A stretch of DNA of 64,000 nt, taken from the NCBI RefSeq assembly GCF_943373825.1, contig NZ_CALSBP010000002.1, positions 547,501-611,500 of the forward strand, in the 5' to 3' direction. This document shows, one piece after another, positions 27,971 through 37,483 of this stretch; positions within the stretch are counted from its first letter, which is position 1, and the number at the start of each line of letters is the position of its first letter. The position numbers and the translations under genes were made by a program. The notes under the pieces were generated by a model that saw only the letters and a list, made by a program, of their open reading frames with translations, did not search any database and was not told the origin of the DNA. The DNA is from Aquimarina spinulae (GTDB taxonomy: Bacteria; Bacteroidota; Bacteroidia; Flavobacteriales; Flavobacteriaceae).

Positions 27971-30244
27971 ATGTCCACACGTGATAACCTGCCTAAGGCA
28001 GATGGAAATGAAGAAAATAAGACTAAGATTTTAGATGTAAACTTAGAAACTGAAAATCTGGAAGCTGTTAAATCAGAAGATTCTGATGAAGTAACTACTG
28101 AAAAAATAGAAGATTCTGAAAATGAAGAATCTAAAACATCGGTTAATCCACAAATTACAGATGCCATAGAAGAAGATTCTGAAAACGAAGAACCTAAAAC
28201 ATTAGTTAATCCACAGATTACAGATGCTATAGAAGAAGATTCTGAGTCTGAAAATAGTATTACAACTTCAGAAGAAGCATTAAATTCTGACACCGACGTA
28301 AAAGAAAATACGCCTACTCCAGATGAAGTTACTGTAGAGAATAGTAATGATGCACCTACTTCAGAAAATGATGCAAAGGAATCTGTAGACGAGAGCAGCG
28401 ATGCAATTACTATACAAAAAGAAGAATCAAAGCCTAAAACTCCTGCTGGTGAGGATCAAATTCAAGATCAAATGGATGAAGCTGTCGCTGAGCATAGCGA
28501 AGATGAGAGCACCATAGAGCGTCATAATATCGAGAAGAAGGATTATCATGCCATGAATAAAGAAGAATTGATCAAAGAATTACGAGAGTTGATCAAAAAT
28601 GAAAAAATTCAGGCAATTAGAGAACACGTTGAGGAAATCAAAAGTGAGTTTAATGAAAAATTTAATGAAGAAGTAGAGCAAAAAAAGGAAGAATTCTTGG
28701 CTGATGGTGGTGATATTATAGATTTCTACTATTCGACGCCAATAAAAAAAGAATTTAATTCTGTTTATTTTGATTATAAAGAAAAACGAAATTCATATTA
28801 CCAAAACCTTAAAAAAGACCTTCAGGAAAATCTAAAAAGAAGGTTAGAGCTGATTGATGAATTAAAAGGTTTACTTAATGTAGACGAAAACATAAATACA
28901 ACATACAATCATTTTAAAAGTATTCAGGAAAGATGGCGCAATGCAGGTCCTATACCAAGGGATAAATACAATACTGTATGGAATACCTATCATCATCATA
29001 CTGAGAATTTTTATGATTTTCTGCATTTAAACAGAGAATTTAGAGATCTTGATTTTAAACATAACCTTGAGCAAAAACTTAAGATTATTGAGCGTGCCAC
29101 AGAATTAGCACAAGAGACCGATGTTAATAGAGCGTTTAGAGAATTGCAGTTGCTTCATAAAATGTGGAAAGAAGATCTGGGGCCTGTCGGAAAAGAATAT
29201 AGAGAACCTATCTGGGAAAAATTTAGTGAATTAACAAAAAAAATTCATGAAAATCGCCAGAGGTATTTTAAAGATCAGGATAAAGTCTACGAACAAAATC
29301 TAGTAGTAAAAAGAGAGATCATTGCAAAAATTATTGAAGTTAGCCAGGATCATCCTAAAAACCATAATGGTTGGCAACAAAAAATAAAAGAAATTGAGGC
29401 GTTAAGGGATCAATTTTTTAAAGCGGGAAAAGTACCTTCTAATCTAAATGAACAAACTTGGAGCGAGTTTAAAACTGCTGTAAGAGATTTTAATCGTAAT
29501 AAAAATGCGTTTTATAAGGGCCTTAAAAAAGATCAGTTTGATAATTTAAATAAAAAAATGGAACTGATCCAGATAGCAGAAGATAATAAAGACAGTGATG
29601 ACTTTACTGCTATTACTCCACTTATGAAAAAAATTCAATCTGATTGGAAAAAGATTGGTCATGTCCCTCGAAAAGATAGTGATAGAATCTGGAAAAGGTT
29701 TAAAGACGCCTGTAATTCTTATTTTGATAGGCTTCATGCAGAAAGAAATGAAGCTAATAAAGAAGAGCTCGTTTCTTTAGAAAAGAAACAGGAACATATC
29801 GAAACTCTTAAAAAACTAGAGCTTTCTGGGGATACCGAAGTCGATCTTAAAACTATAAAAGAAAACATTGCTACCTGGAAAACTTTAGGTAGAGTGCCAT
29901 ATAAAAAGAAAAATATAGAAGCAGAATATAATAAAATTCTGGATGGTTTCTTTCAGCAACTTAATTTGGGCCGTAAAGAAACAGAACTGATTAAATACGA
30001 AAATAAACTAAATACTTTATCCGGCCAGAGTGATGATCGAGCTCTTAGAAACGAACAGAGCTTTATTCGCAAAAAAATCGATGAAGTTAATGGCGAAATC
30101 CGTCAATTAGAAAACAATCTTCAGTTCTTCAAACATGCCAAAGATGACAATCCAATGGTAAGAGATGTACGAAAGAATATCGAAAAATATAAAGAAAACT
30201 TAGATGTTTGGAAAGCCAAACTAAACAAGATCAGGCAACTTTAA
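27971..30244 (+). CDS. DUF349 protein with acidic repetitive N-terminus
   Basis: A 757-residue cytosolic, strongly charged protein. Residues 1-190 are acidic and low complexity and include a 21-residue tandem repeat (DSENEESKTSVNPQITDAIEE and copies, 28112-28258). The rest contains about five DUF349 repeats of roughly 70-75 residues, each with a Trp-rich pattern (ERWRNAGPIPRDKYNTVW, KMWKEDLGPVGKEYREPIWE, SDWKKIGHVPRKDSDRIW) and a coiled coil. DUF349 proteins are widespread in Bacteroidetes and are not biochemically understood. The ATG follows TAACTTTG (27898-27905), a plausible -7 element. Confidence 0.88.
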   Translation: MSTRDNLPKADGNEENKTKILDVNLETENLEAVKSEDSDEVTTEKIEDSENEESKTSVNPQITDAIEEDSENEEPKTLVNPQITDAIEEDSESENSITTSEEALNSDTDVKENTPTPDEVTVENSNDAPTSENDAKESVDESSDAITIQKEESKPKTPAGEDQIQDQMDEAVAEHSEDESTIERHNIEKKDYHAMNKEELIKELRELIKNEKIQAIREHVEEIKSEFNEKFNEEVEQKKEEFLADGGDIIDFYYSTPIKKEFNSVYFDYKEKRNSYYQNLKKDLQENLKRRLELIDELKGLLNVDENINTTYNHFKSIQERWRNAGPIPRDKYNTVWNTYHHHTENFYDFLHLNREFRDLDFKHNLEQKLKIIERATELAQETDVNRAFRELQLLHKMWKEDLGPVGKEYREPIWEKFSELTKKIHENRQRYFKDQDKVYEQNLVVKREIIAKIIEVSQDHPKNHNGWQQKIKEIEALRDQFFKAGKVPSNLNEQTWSEFKTAVRDFNRNKNAFYKGLKKDQFDNLNKKMELIQIAEDNKDSDDFTAITPLMKKIQSDWKKIGHVPRKDSDRIWKRFKDACNSYFDRLHAERNEANKEELVSLEKKQEHIETLKKLELSGDTEVDLKTIKENIATWKTLGRVPYKKKNIEAEYNKILDGFFQQLNLGRKETELIKYENKLNTLSGQSDDRALRNEQSFIRKKIDEVNGEIRQLENNLQFFKHAKDDNPMVRDVRKNIEKYKENLDVWKAKLNKIRQL
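28112..28258 (+). repeat. 63-bp tandem repeat inside the DUF349 gene
   Basis: GATTCTGAAAA starts at 28112 and 28175 and a partial third copy at 28238, giving a 63-bp period that keeps frame (21 residues). The copies differ at several bases. Expansion or contraction would change only the length of the acidic region. Confidence 0.8.
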
Positions 30245-30521
30245 TCATACAATCTAAGTCATTCGAAAATATTATAGTTATTCTAAAAATACAGGAACGT
30301 GTATACATTCACATCCAATTTAAAACTTTTTCTCTCTTTTCGCGTATAGAAAAATAGCAGTAATCAATTGTTTCTAAACAACATAAATAAATCCTGCTTA
30401 TATATTTCCTAGCGATTTAAGTTGTGGTGATATAAAACTTTGGAAATGCCTTATAGAAGTTTGTTTCAAATTTTACAGATCCCAATTTGAATCAAAGAAA
30501 TTAAACAGATAAGCTAAAAAT

Positions 30522-30556
30522 AAATTACCCGTCAACTATGAGTTGACGGGTAATTT
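30522..30556. terminator. Intrinsic terminator at SusD end (minus strand)
   Basis: AAATTACCCGTCAACT pairs with AGTTGACGGGTAATTT. On the minus strand it lies about 30 nt after the SusD stop and is followed by an A/T-rich tail. It may also end the DUF349 transcript from the plus side. The rest of 30245-30587 shows nothing recognisable. Confidence 0.8.
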
Positions 30557-30587
30557 TGTTTATATAACAAACAGTGTGTATTTCCAA

Positions 30588-32027
30588 TTAATAACCTGGA
30601 TTCTGTTGTCCCTGTAATGCTGGGTTAGAATTTATTTGAGTCGCAGGTATCGGATATATAGTTTTATTGGCACCAAACGCAGAAGCTGCAAACTGAGCAT
30701 CTCCTGATTGTCTTAATGGCAATCTGTTTCGTAAAAGATCCATTCTTCTGTGGCCTTCATTTGCGAATTCTTTTAATCTTTCTTCAAGAATATCGTCTAA
30801 TGTTACCGCTGCCAAATCTACAATACCAGCTCTTCCTCTAATAAGGTTAATATCATTTAATGGAGTATCACCAACGGATAAACCTCCTCTTAAATTAGCT
30901 TCAGCTCTAATAAAATACATTTCTGTAATTCTAATTATAGGTAATGGATCATTACCAGTAGCACTAATTTTATTTTGGAAAATTTCTTCTACACCATTTG
31001 CATCGTTACCAGGAGCTGATACACCAACCAGTCTTAAATCTTTTCCTTCTGTATTCCCTACAGCTGCAACACCGCTTTCTAGACTATTTACTAAGAAATC
31101 TGAATAATAAAGATCTCCTCTACCTGCAGGAGAAGGGTTTGCAAAATTGTGTAGACCACTACCTCCAAAAGCACCATCTGTAGCATTATTTGCTAAGACG
31201 AATACACTTTCGTTCGCTAATGTCTTAAAAAATGAGTAATTAGTCCCAAATTGGTAAGAACCTGAATTAATAACTTCATTTGCTAAATTAGCTGCTTCAG
31301 ACCATTCTTCTCTATATAAGCGAAGTCTTGCCAATAAAGCTTGTGCTGAACCTTTAGAAGCTCTAGTATTATCTGTACCAACCGGTAATCCAGCTATAGC
31401 ATCTTCTAAGTCCTGAATGATAAAAGCATGTACTTCATTTACTGTCGAACGAGGAAGTTCGAAATCTGTTGGAGATGCATCTCCATCAAAAGGTTTAGTA
31501 GAAATAGGAATACAAAGATTATTACCATTATCAAACTGAATTGGTTGCCCATATACTCTAGCCATTTCAAAATACATCACAGCACGCATAAATTTAGCTT
31601 CAGCTACTACAAGTGCTTTTTCTTCATCTGTAAAACCTATGATATCTACTTCAGGAACTTTAGTTATTATGAAATTAGCATTATTAATGATTTCATAAGC
31701 TTCATCCCAAGATTCTTGGGTAGTAGTATTTGTAGCCTGAGTAGCATATTCAAACAAATCTGCCAATGTAGGAAAAGAACCTACGAACGTTAGTTCGTCT
31801 GATTGTATTCCAGAAAGAGCATATCTATTACCATTTAAAGCATCAACTTCTCGAGCTTGTCCATACAACCCAGTAAGTGCTCCTCTAATCGCAAATTCTG
31901 AAGAAAAAACTACATTCTCAGTAAGATTATCTTCCGGATCGATTTCAAGTTCATCATCACAGCTATAGGTGAAGCTTAAAACTCCAATTAATAGCAGTAT
32001 TTTATATTTTTTAAGAATTGTTTTCAT
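30588..32027 (-). CDS. SusD/RagB-like outer-membrane lipoprotein (first pair)
   Basis: A 479-residue surface lipoprotein that captures a nutrient and hands it to its SusC partner. The signal peptide ends in a lipobox with Cys23 (FTYSCDDE). The SusD helical TPR fold is seen in the motifs EAKFMRAVMYFEMARVYG, AQALLARLRLYREEWSEAANLA, LIRGRAGI and EERLKEFANEGHRRMDLLR, and the typical C-terminal IPATQINSNPALQGQQNPGY. Length is normal. The preceding SusC gene is frameshifted, so this SusD may have lost its partner. Its ligand cannot be predicted; no enzymes lie nearby. Confidence 0.95.
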   Translation of the reverse strand: MKTILKKYKILLLIGVLSFTYSCDDELEIDPEDNLTENVVFSSEFAIRGALTGLYGQAREVDALNGNRYALSGIQSDELTFVGSFPTLADLFEYATQATNTTTQESWDEAYEIINNANFIITKVPEVDIIGFTDEEKALVVAEAKFMRAVMYFEMARVYGQPIQFDNGNNLCIPISTKPFDGDASPTDFELPRSTVNEVHAFIIQDLEDAIAGLPVGTDNTRASKGSAQALLARLRLYREEWSEAANLANEVINSGSYQFGTNYSFFKTLANESVFVLANNATDGAFGGSGLHNFANPSPAGRGDLYYSDFLVNSLESGVAAVGNTEGKDLRLVGVSAPGNDANGVEEIFQNKISATGNDPLPIIRITEMYFIRAEANLRGGLSVGDTPLNDINLIRGRAGIVDLAAVTLDDILEERLKEFANEGHRRMDLLRNRLPLRQSGDAQFAASAFGANKTIYPIPATQINSNPALQGQQNPGY

Positions 32028-32047
32028 TATATCCTATGTATTTAGAT

Positions 32048-35000
32048 TTAAAATGTGATTCTGGTTCCAATTAAGAACTGTCTTGCCTGTGGAGCAGTAA
32101 AGAAAGTCTCTCCTTGTACTAATGGATTAATATCATCAGTTACCTCAGGATCAAAGCCATCTAAATTGCTATCTCCTTTTATCACAAATAAGTTATTACC
32201 AGTTGCATATACTCTTACCTTTTTGAATAATTTACTGTTTTTCAATAGGCTATCTGGTAGTGTATAACCAAAAGTTAAGTTTCTCATTCTTAAGAAAGAT
32301 CCATCTCTTAACTGAAATGTAGAAGATTGTCTATAAAGATTTTCTGTTGAACTCCCTAATCTTGGGTACGTTGCGTTATCTCCAGGTTGTTTCCAGTAAT
32401 CTAATACATCAACCGATTGGTTAAAAGATCCTACTCTATCTGGTGCACCAACAAATCGTAATCCATCAAGGAATATATCATTACCATACGTAAATGACAT
32501 TAAGAAACTAAGATCAAAGTTTTTATATGTAAATGTATTTGTAATACCTCCATAAAAATCTGGTAAAGCATCTCCTACAACTACCCTATCTGTATCAAAA
32601 TTTGGTGTAGTTGTAACATTACCATCTCTATCCAGATACTCTGCATCTCCAGTTTGAGGGTTTACTCCTACATATCTTACTAAATAGAAATTATTTGTTG
32701 ACTGCCCTTCTATTGCTCTTTGTCTTGCTCCTGCAGCTTCAATGAACCTTCCTTCTGGAGAATCATTTGCTCCTGGTAAAGAAATTACCTCTGTCTCAAT
32801 AAAAGAGATATTAAAATCTGTAGACCATGTAAAGTTATCGGTAATTACATTTTTCGTATTTAATCCAAATTCCCAACCTCTATTTTCTAGTTCACCAGCA
32901 TTAGCGGTAATGGTAGGGAAACCTGTAATCTCGGTCACCGGTACGTTTAACAGTAAATCTGTAGTCTTCTTATTAAAATAAGTTACATTAAGGTTTATTC
33001 TGTTTCTAAACAACCCTAATTCTAAAGCCAAGTCTAATGTTGCACTTTCTTCAAATGTCAAATCAGCATTACCAGCTTGAGTTGGTGCTAGACCACCACT
33101 TCCATTATAATTATAGGTTGCAGCTATAGCAGGTACAGCAGAACCAAATAATCCTAACGAAGGAAAAGATCCACCGATTCTATCATTTCCTGAAGTACCA
33201 TAACTAGCTCTTAACTTTAAAAGACTAATAGCTTCTATTTGTTGTATAAATTCTTCTTCAGAAACTACCCATCCTGCAGCTACCGACCAGAAGTTACCAA
33301 ACCTGTTATTAACTCCAAATCTTGAGAAACCATCTCTTCTGAAAGAACCTTCAATAAGGTACTTACTCTTATAATCATAGTTAACTCTTCCAAATGCTCC
33401 ATATAAACTTCTTTTGGCTCTAGACTGAGTCGTTAAAGTTGGAACAGCACCATTTCCGACATTTCTCAAATCGTCAGAAAGGAAATCTTCGGTTGCTACA
33501 TTTATAGTATTAAAGGTAGTCTCCTGGTATGATATCCCAGCTACTGCACCAACAGTATGGATATCATTAAATGTTTTATTAAAATTTAAAGTATGATCTG
33601 TTATAATTCTGTTATCATTTGCTATAAAATTCTGAGCATTACCTCCAGGTGTAGTTCCTCCATCTGCAGAAGGGTCTATTAATTCGGGAACTCTTGTAAA
33701 GTTATCAATTTGACTTCGATCAATTCCAAAAGAACCCTTATAATTAAGATTATCTGTAAACTTAATTGTAGCATTCATATTACCAATAACTCTGGTACTC
33801 TCTACCTGATTTATTTGCAAAGCTTCAATTGCTTCAATATTTTGAATAAAGTCATTATTTATAAAATTACCTTCATCGTCTCTTGATTGAATGAAAGGTC
33901 TAATTAAATATGCAGATGTTAAAGGGGCAAAAGTTGTGTTTTCTGTATTAATACGGTCATTAAGTGTATTAGTTACAGATAAATTTAAACCAAGATCTAA
34001 CCAACGATTTGCCTTATGGTTTAAATTAACTCTTCCATTAATTCTTCGAAGATCGTTTCCTACAATTCCACCTTCTAATTTAGAATAACCAGTTCCTAAG
34101 AAAAAACTTGTTTTTTCTCCACCACCTTGAGCAGATACGTTGTAATTTTGTGAAAATCCAGTTCTAGTTGCTAGATCTAACCAATCTGGACCTTGCAAAG
34201 GAAGATCGGTAACAGCACCAATTCCTCCACTCGCTCCTGCTTGTCCTCTTTCAAAACGATATTGAGCATATTGACCTGAGTCTAATATGTCAACCAAATC
34301 AGTCACATCTGTAAATGAAGTCCATACATCTGCATTTATTTTAGTGTCTGTATTAGGTTTTCCACTTTTTGTTTTAATCAAGATAACTCCGTTAGCTCCA
34401 CGAGAACCCCAAATTGCTGTAGCAGCAGCATCTTTAAGTACCGAAAAAGAAGCAATATCTTGAGGATTTAAATCCGAAATTGGATTTAATCCTGTATTTC
34501 CTCCATTATTAAATGTATTAATATCATCACTTAACGGTACCCCATCAATAACAATTAATGGTTGAGAACCTCCATTAAGAGAAGAAATTCCTCGAACACG
34601 AATTACATTAGCAGCACCAAGTACACCCGAACTTTGAGTAAATTGAACACCACTAGCCTGTCCTTGTAATAACTCTTGTGCTGTAACAGCTGGGATATCT
34701 TCAATCGCTGCTGTTCTAATAGTTCCTATACTTTGGATTAGTTTTTTTTTCTGTTGTTGTTCCAAATCCAACAATAACAACCTCTTCCAGTTCTGAAGAA
34801 GAAGTAGATAATTGCGCATTAATAGTAGTTTTTTCGTTAACTACAATTTCTTTGGTCTCAAAACCAACATAACTAAAAGAAATTACGGCACCTCTACTAG
34901 CAGAGATTGTATAATTTCCATCAAAATCGGTTTGAGTTCCGTTATTTGTATTTTTGATAAGGACATTCACACCCGGAAGAGGTAATCCCTTATCATCTGT

Positions 35001-35090
35001 AACTGTTCCTGATATGCTTTCTCCTTGTGCAAAAGAAATACTATACACAAAGAAAAATAACATTAGAAACTTGTAATAATGTACTTTCAT
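32048..35090 (-). pseudogene. SusC/RagA TonB-dependent receptor interrupted at an A9 tract
   Basis: Encodes a roughly 1,010-residue TonB-dependent nutrient transporter, but in two frames. The 5' part (34716-35090; Met of MKVHYYKFLMLFFFVYSI) has a signal peptide and carboxypeptidase-like domain (GTVTDDKGLPLPGVNVLI) up to VVIVGFGTTTEKK and then stops. The 3' part continues one frame over (LIQSIGTIRTAAIEDIP, plug IDGVPLSDD, beta-barrel to the C-terminal FLIGTRITF). The join is a run of nine A on the coding strand (34742-34750); eight A restore one frame. Whether this is a true break, slippage-controlled on/off switch or an assembly error is open. It pairs with the SusD gene 20 nt downstream. Confidence 0.85.
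34742..34750 (-). repeat. A9 homopolymer at the SusC frameshift
   Basis: Nine T on the plus strand (nine A in the gene) at the exact point where the SusC reading frame changes. Loss of one A gives a continuous receptor. Confidence 0.85.
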
Positions 35091-35110
35091 AGATAAAAAA
35101 GTTTTCAAAA

Positions 35111-35160
35111 AATTAATACTTAACATAGTTATTAGATATAACCATAAAAGGAAGGATTAG
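35111..35160 (-). promoter_or_regulatory. Shared upstream box of SusC genes, copy 1
   Basis: About 20-70 nt before the first SusC start, this stretch resembles 40541-40588 before the other SusC: both have ATTAA, ACTTAA, TAGTTA and CA.AAAAGGAAG in the same order. It may contain the common promoter or operator. Similarity is partial and was judged by eye. Confidence 0.4.
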
Positions 35161-35293
35161 AATATTTTGATGGCTAACTCAAATTTACTTTCACAAAACT
35201 TGAACAAAGTTTAAATGGAAATAATACATTCATCCCCCCTATTTATGATTATAGCCCAAAGAAACATTTTACAGGCATAAAAAAAGGTAACCC

Positions 35294-35359
35294 CTATAAG
35301 CCTTTACCCTTTACCGAAGAAAGTTTACCCGTAAACAAAACCCTTTACCTTTAGGGTTT
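35294..35359 (-). promoter_or_regulatory. Cluster of TTTACC words and two hairpins
   Basis: The plus strand has CCTTTACCCTTTACC (about 35301-35315), a perfect palindrome GTTTACCCGTAAAC (35323-35336), and AAACCC...GGGTTT around a 10-nt loop (35338-35359). On the minus strand the last hairpin is followed by T-rich sequence and lies just after the AraC remnant, so it may be its old terminator; the cluster also lies 200 bp upstream of the first SusC and could be an operator. Confidence 0.4.
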
Positions 35360-35360
35360 A

Positions 35361-35900
35361 ACGCATTCTGATGATGTAATTCGATTGTATTTCTCGAATG
35401 ACTTACTGAAAGTCACTTTGTTATTAAAACCAACCTCATAAACCACATCAATACTATTGAAATTCTCATATTGATATTGCTTATCTTTTAATATTTTTTT
35501 GCCTCTTCAATTCTATACTTATTAATCAATTCAGAAAAGTTAAGATTAAAGTGTTTGTTTATCATTTGGGAAGTATTATGCCTTGAAGTATTAAGTAATT
35601 ATAAAAGCTTCTGAAGACTCATATCATTTCTTTGATATATTTCATCCTTTTCTAATAATTCTAAGGAGAGGTGTCCTATAAAGCCTGGTTTTTATATATT
35701 TCTTCAATCTATTATTTGACCCTTTCTCCGCTCTATTTTTTATCATTTTTAATCCACCAAATACACTTGGTTTGACAAATGCTGTATAGCTAATATATAA
35801 GGCCAATAATGTAATTAACAAAGTTTGAAAATTAACAGGAAAATTATGATCAATACGGTACAATATGCTTTTAAAGCCATGATTAATACCTATAGCCATA
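35361..35900 (-). pseudogene. Remnant of an AraC-family membrane-linked regulator
   Basis: This stretch is a degraded relative of the AraC regulator at 41093-42628. On the minus strand the fragment carries LYISYTAFVKPSVFGGLKMI (about 35740-35800), matching LYISYSAFVQPSLFGKLRIV of the intact protein. Farther on, in other frames, come the helix-turn-helix region equivalents (around 35380-35600: the DNA for NKVTFSKSF, RYRIEEA-like and HNTSQ-like segments). It corresponds to roughly residues 340-505 of 511; the N-terminal membrane half and the original stop are gone and frames are broken. It lies where a regulator of the first SusC/SusD pair would be. Confidence 0.75.
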
Positions 35901-36044
35901 AAAATTATATTCTTAGTATATTAAAAACAACTTTTTTTGGGTTATAACTATCTCTATCAATAACATCTATGATAGTAAGAACCATCAATTTTATTTTGAA
36001 GAATAAGCAGATCATGAAATAACTATCAAAGAAGTGTAAAAATT

Positions 36045-36078
36045 AAATTGCCCACCAATAGTATTGGTGGGCAATTTT
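36045..36078. terminator. Intrinsic terminator after second SusD (minus strand)
   Basis: AAATTGCCCACCAAT pairs with ATTGGTGGGCAATTT about 43 nt past the SusD stop on the minus strand, with an A/T-rich tail. Confidence 0.85.
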
Positions 36079-36120
36079 ACTTATAAAAATTAAGAGTATT
36101 CCTTTATTTTAAAAACCAGT

Positions 36121-37470
36121 TTAATACCCTGGATTTTGTTCTAACAAATCATTTCTATCCCTTGCTTGTTGAGGCACAGGAAAAACTAATTTATTATCAT
36201 TATAAGGTAATCCCGCTATATTTCGCTGTGTTCGTTTATAATCATGTAAAACAAACCCTTCAAAACCTAGTTCTAGTTCTCTCTCATTTAAAATGAGATC
36301 AATGGTTAAGGCACCAAGTGCAGGAGCAGAAGATCTTGCCCTTAAAGCGTTTATTTCTGCCAATGGAGCCTGGCCAGTAGACGTACCTTCTCTAAAGTTA
36401 GATTCAGCTCTTATTAAATGCATTTCTGCCAATCTGATCTGCTGCGTATTAGCAAACTGTCTGACAAACTTAGAGCTTAATGTTAATCCCCCGTCTGTAT
36501 AGGTATAGTTTCTTCTTTCATCTGCTGCAGAATCAAACTTATCTATATAGGCCTGAGCAATCGATATATCTCCTCCTCTACCTCCTAAAGCTTCGCTTGC
36601 AAAGTGCACTACATGCCAATTGGTTCCTTCTTGAGTATTAACGACAAATGAAAAAATACTTTCTGCTGTGTTATCATCAGAATCAAAAACCGCATTAAAA
36701 TCAGGCATCAAACTATGCCCACTGTTTTGTATCACATCATCTGCAGCATCTCTTGCAGCAGCATAATTACCTTGTTGCAAATATACTCTGGCCAATACTG
36801 CCTGAGCTGCATATTTATCGGCTCTGTCTCCATTAGTATCAGGTAGTTTACTATAAGCACTTGTTAAATCCTGTATAATTTGCGTATACACCTCTTCTAC
36901 AGAGTTTCTAGGAACTAATCGCTCAAGACTTGGAGGATCCAAAACAATAGGAACACCAGCTTGAGTATTCCCTCCACCCGCATTATATTGTTGACCGTAC
37001 AAACGTATGATATCAAAGTATGCGAGTCCCCTTAAGAATAATGCTTCTCCTTCAACTCTATTTTTTTGATCCTCATCTTCAAACTTATCTAAGTTTGCCA
37101 TTACTGTATTAACAGCACCAAATAACAAATAAGCATCACGCCACATTCCATTTGCACTAGTATTAACATTATCCAATTCTTTGTTAAACAACTCTCTTAA
37201 GTTAGCAAATGTTCCATTCCATTCTATTTGGTCTGTATTACCATACAGGACAGCAATATTTGCCAAATCTCCATCATAATTCCCGCCTCCAAGAGTAGGG
37301 TCTCCACTTCTTGCAGAATCATAGGCACCGGTAAGAATAGCTTCAATATTTGCTGCTGTTGATGTGGCTACCTCATTAGAAACACTTTGTTGTGGCTCTA
37401 TATCCAGTTCATTCTCGCACGATACAGTACTGAATATCACTATTAATATTAAATATTTCAAAAATTTCAT
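36121..37470 (-). CDS. SusD/RagB-like outer-membrane lipoprotein (second pair)
   Basis: A 449-residue nutrient-binding surface lipoprotein. Lipobox Cys18 (FSTVSCENE) follows a signal peptide. SusD hallmarks are EGEALFLRGLAYFDIIRLYG, AAQAVLARVYLQQGNYAAARDAADDVI, RLAEMHLIRAESNFR, the ELELGFEGFVLHDYKRT motif and a terminal QQARDRNDLLEQNPGY. It is 13 nt after its SusC partner and so in the same operon. Ligand unknown. Confidence 0.95.
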   Translation of the reverse strand: MKFLKYLILIVIFSTVSCENELDIEPQQSVSNEVATSTAANIEAILTGAYDSARSGDPTLGGGNYDGDLANIAVLYGNTDQIEWNGTFANLRELFNKELDNVNTSANGMWRDAYLLFGAVNTVMANLDKFEDEDQKNRVEGEALFLRGLAYFDIIRLYGQQYNAGGGNTQAGVPIVLDPPSLERLVPRNSVEEVYTQIIQDLTSAYSKLPDTNGDRADKYAAQAVLARVYLQQGNYAAARDAADDVIQNSGHSLMPDFNAVFDSDDNTAESIFSFVVNTQEGTNWHVVHFASEALGGRGGDISIAQAYIDKFDSAADERRNYTYTDGGLTLSSKFVRQFANTQQIRLAEMHLIRAESNFREGTSTGQAPLAEINALRARSSAPALGALTIDLILNERELELGFEGFVLHDYKRTQRNIAGLPYNDNKLVFPVPQQARDRNDLLEQNPGY

Positions 37471-37483
37471 AATCTATTTTTTT

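Noticed and set aside
28112..28258. CRISPR-like repeat
   Set aside because: The repeats are adjacent, diverged and coding, with no spacers; no CRISPR array or cas gene was found anywhere in the window.
27964..28293. 109-codon minus-strand frame over the DUF349 gene start
   Set aside because: It is Ser-rich antisense to a GAA/GAT-rich repeat region and lacks any domain.
31428..31793. 121-codon plus-strand frame over the SusD gene
   Set aside because: Antisense to a clear SusD; composition is AT-biased and without domains.
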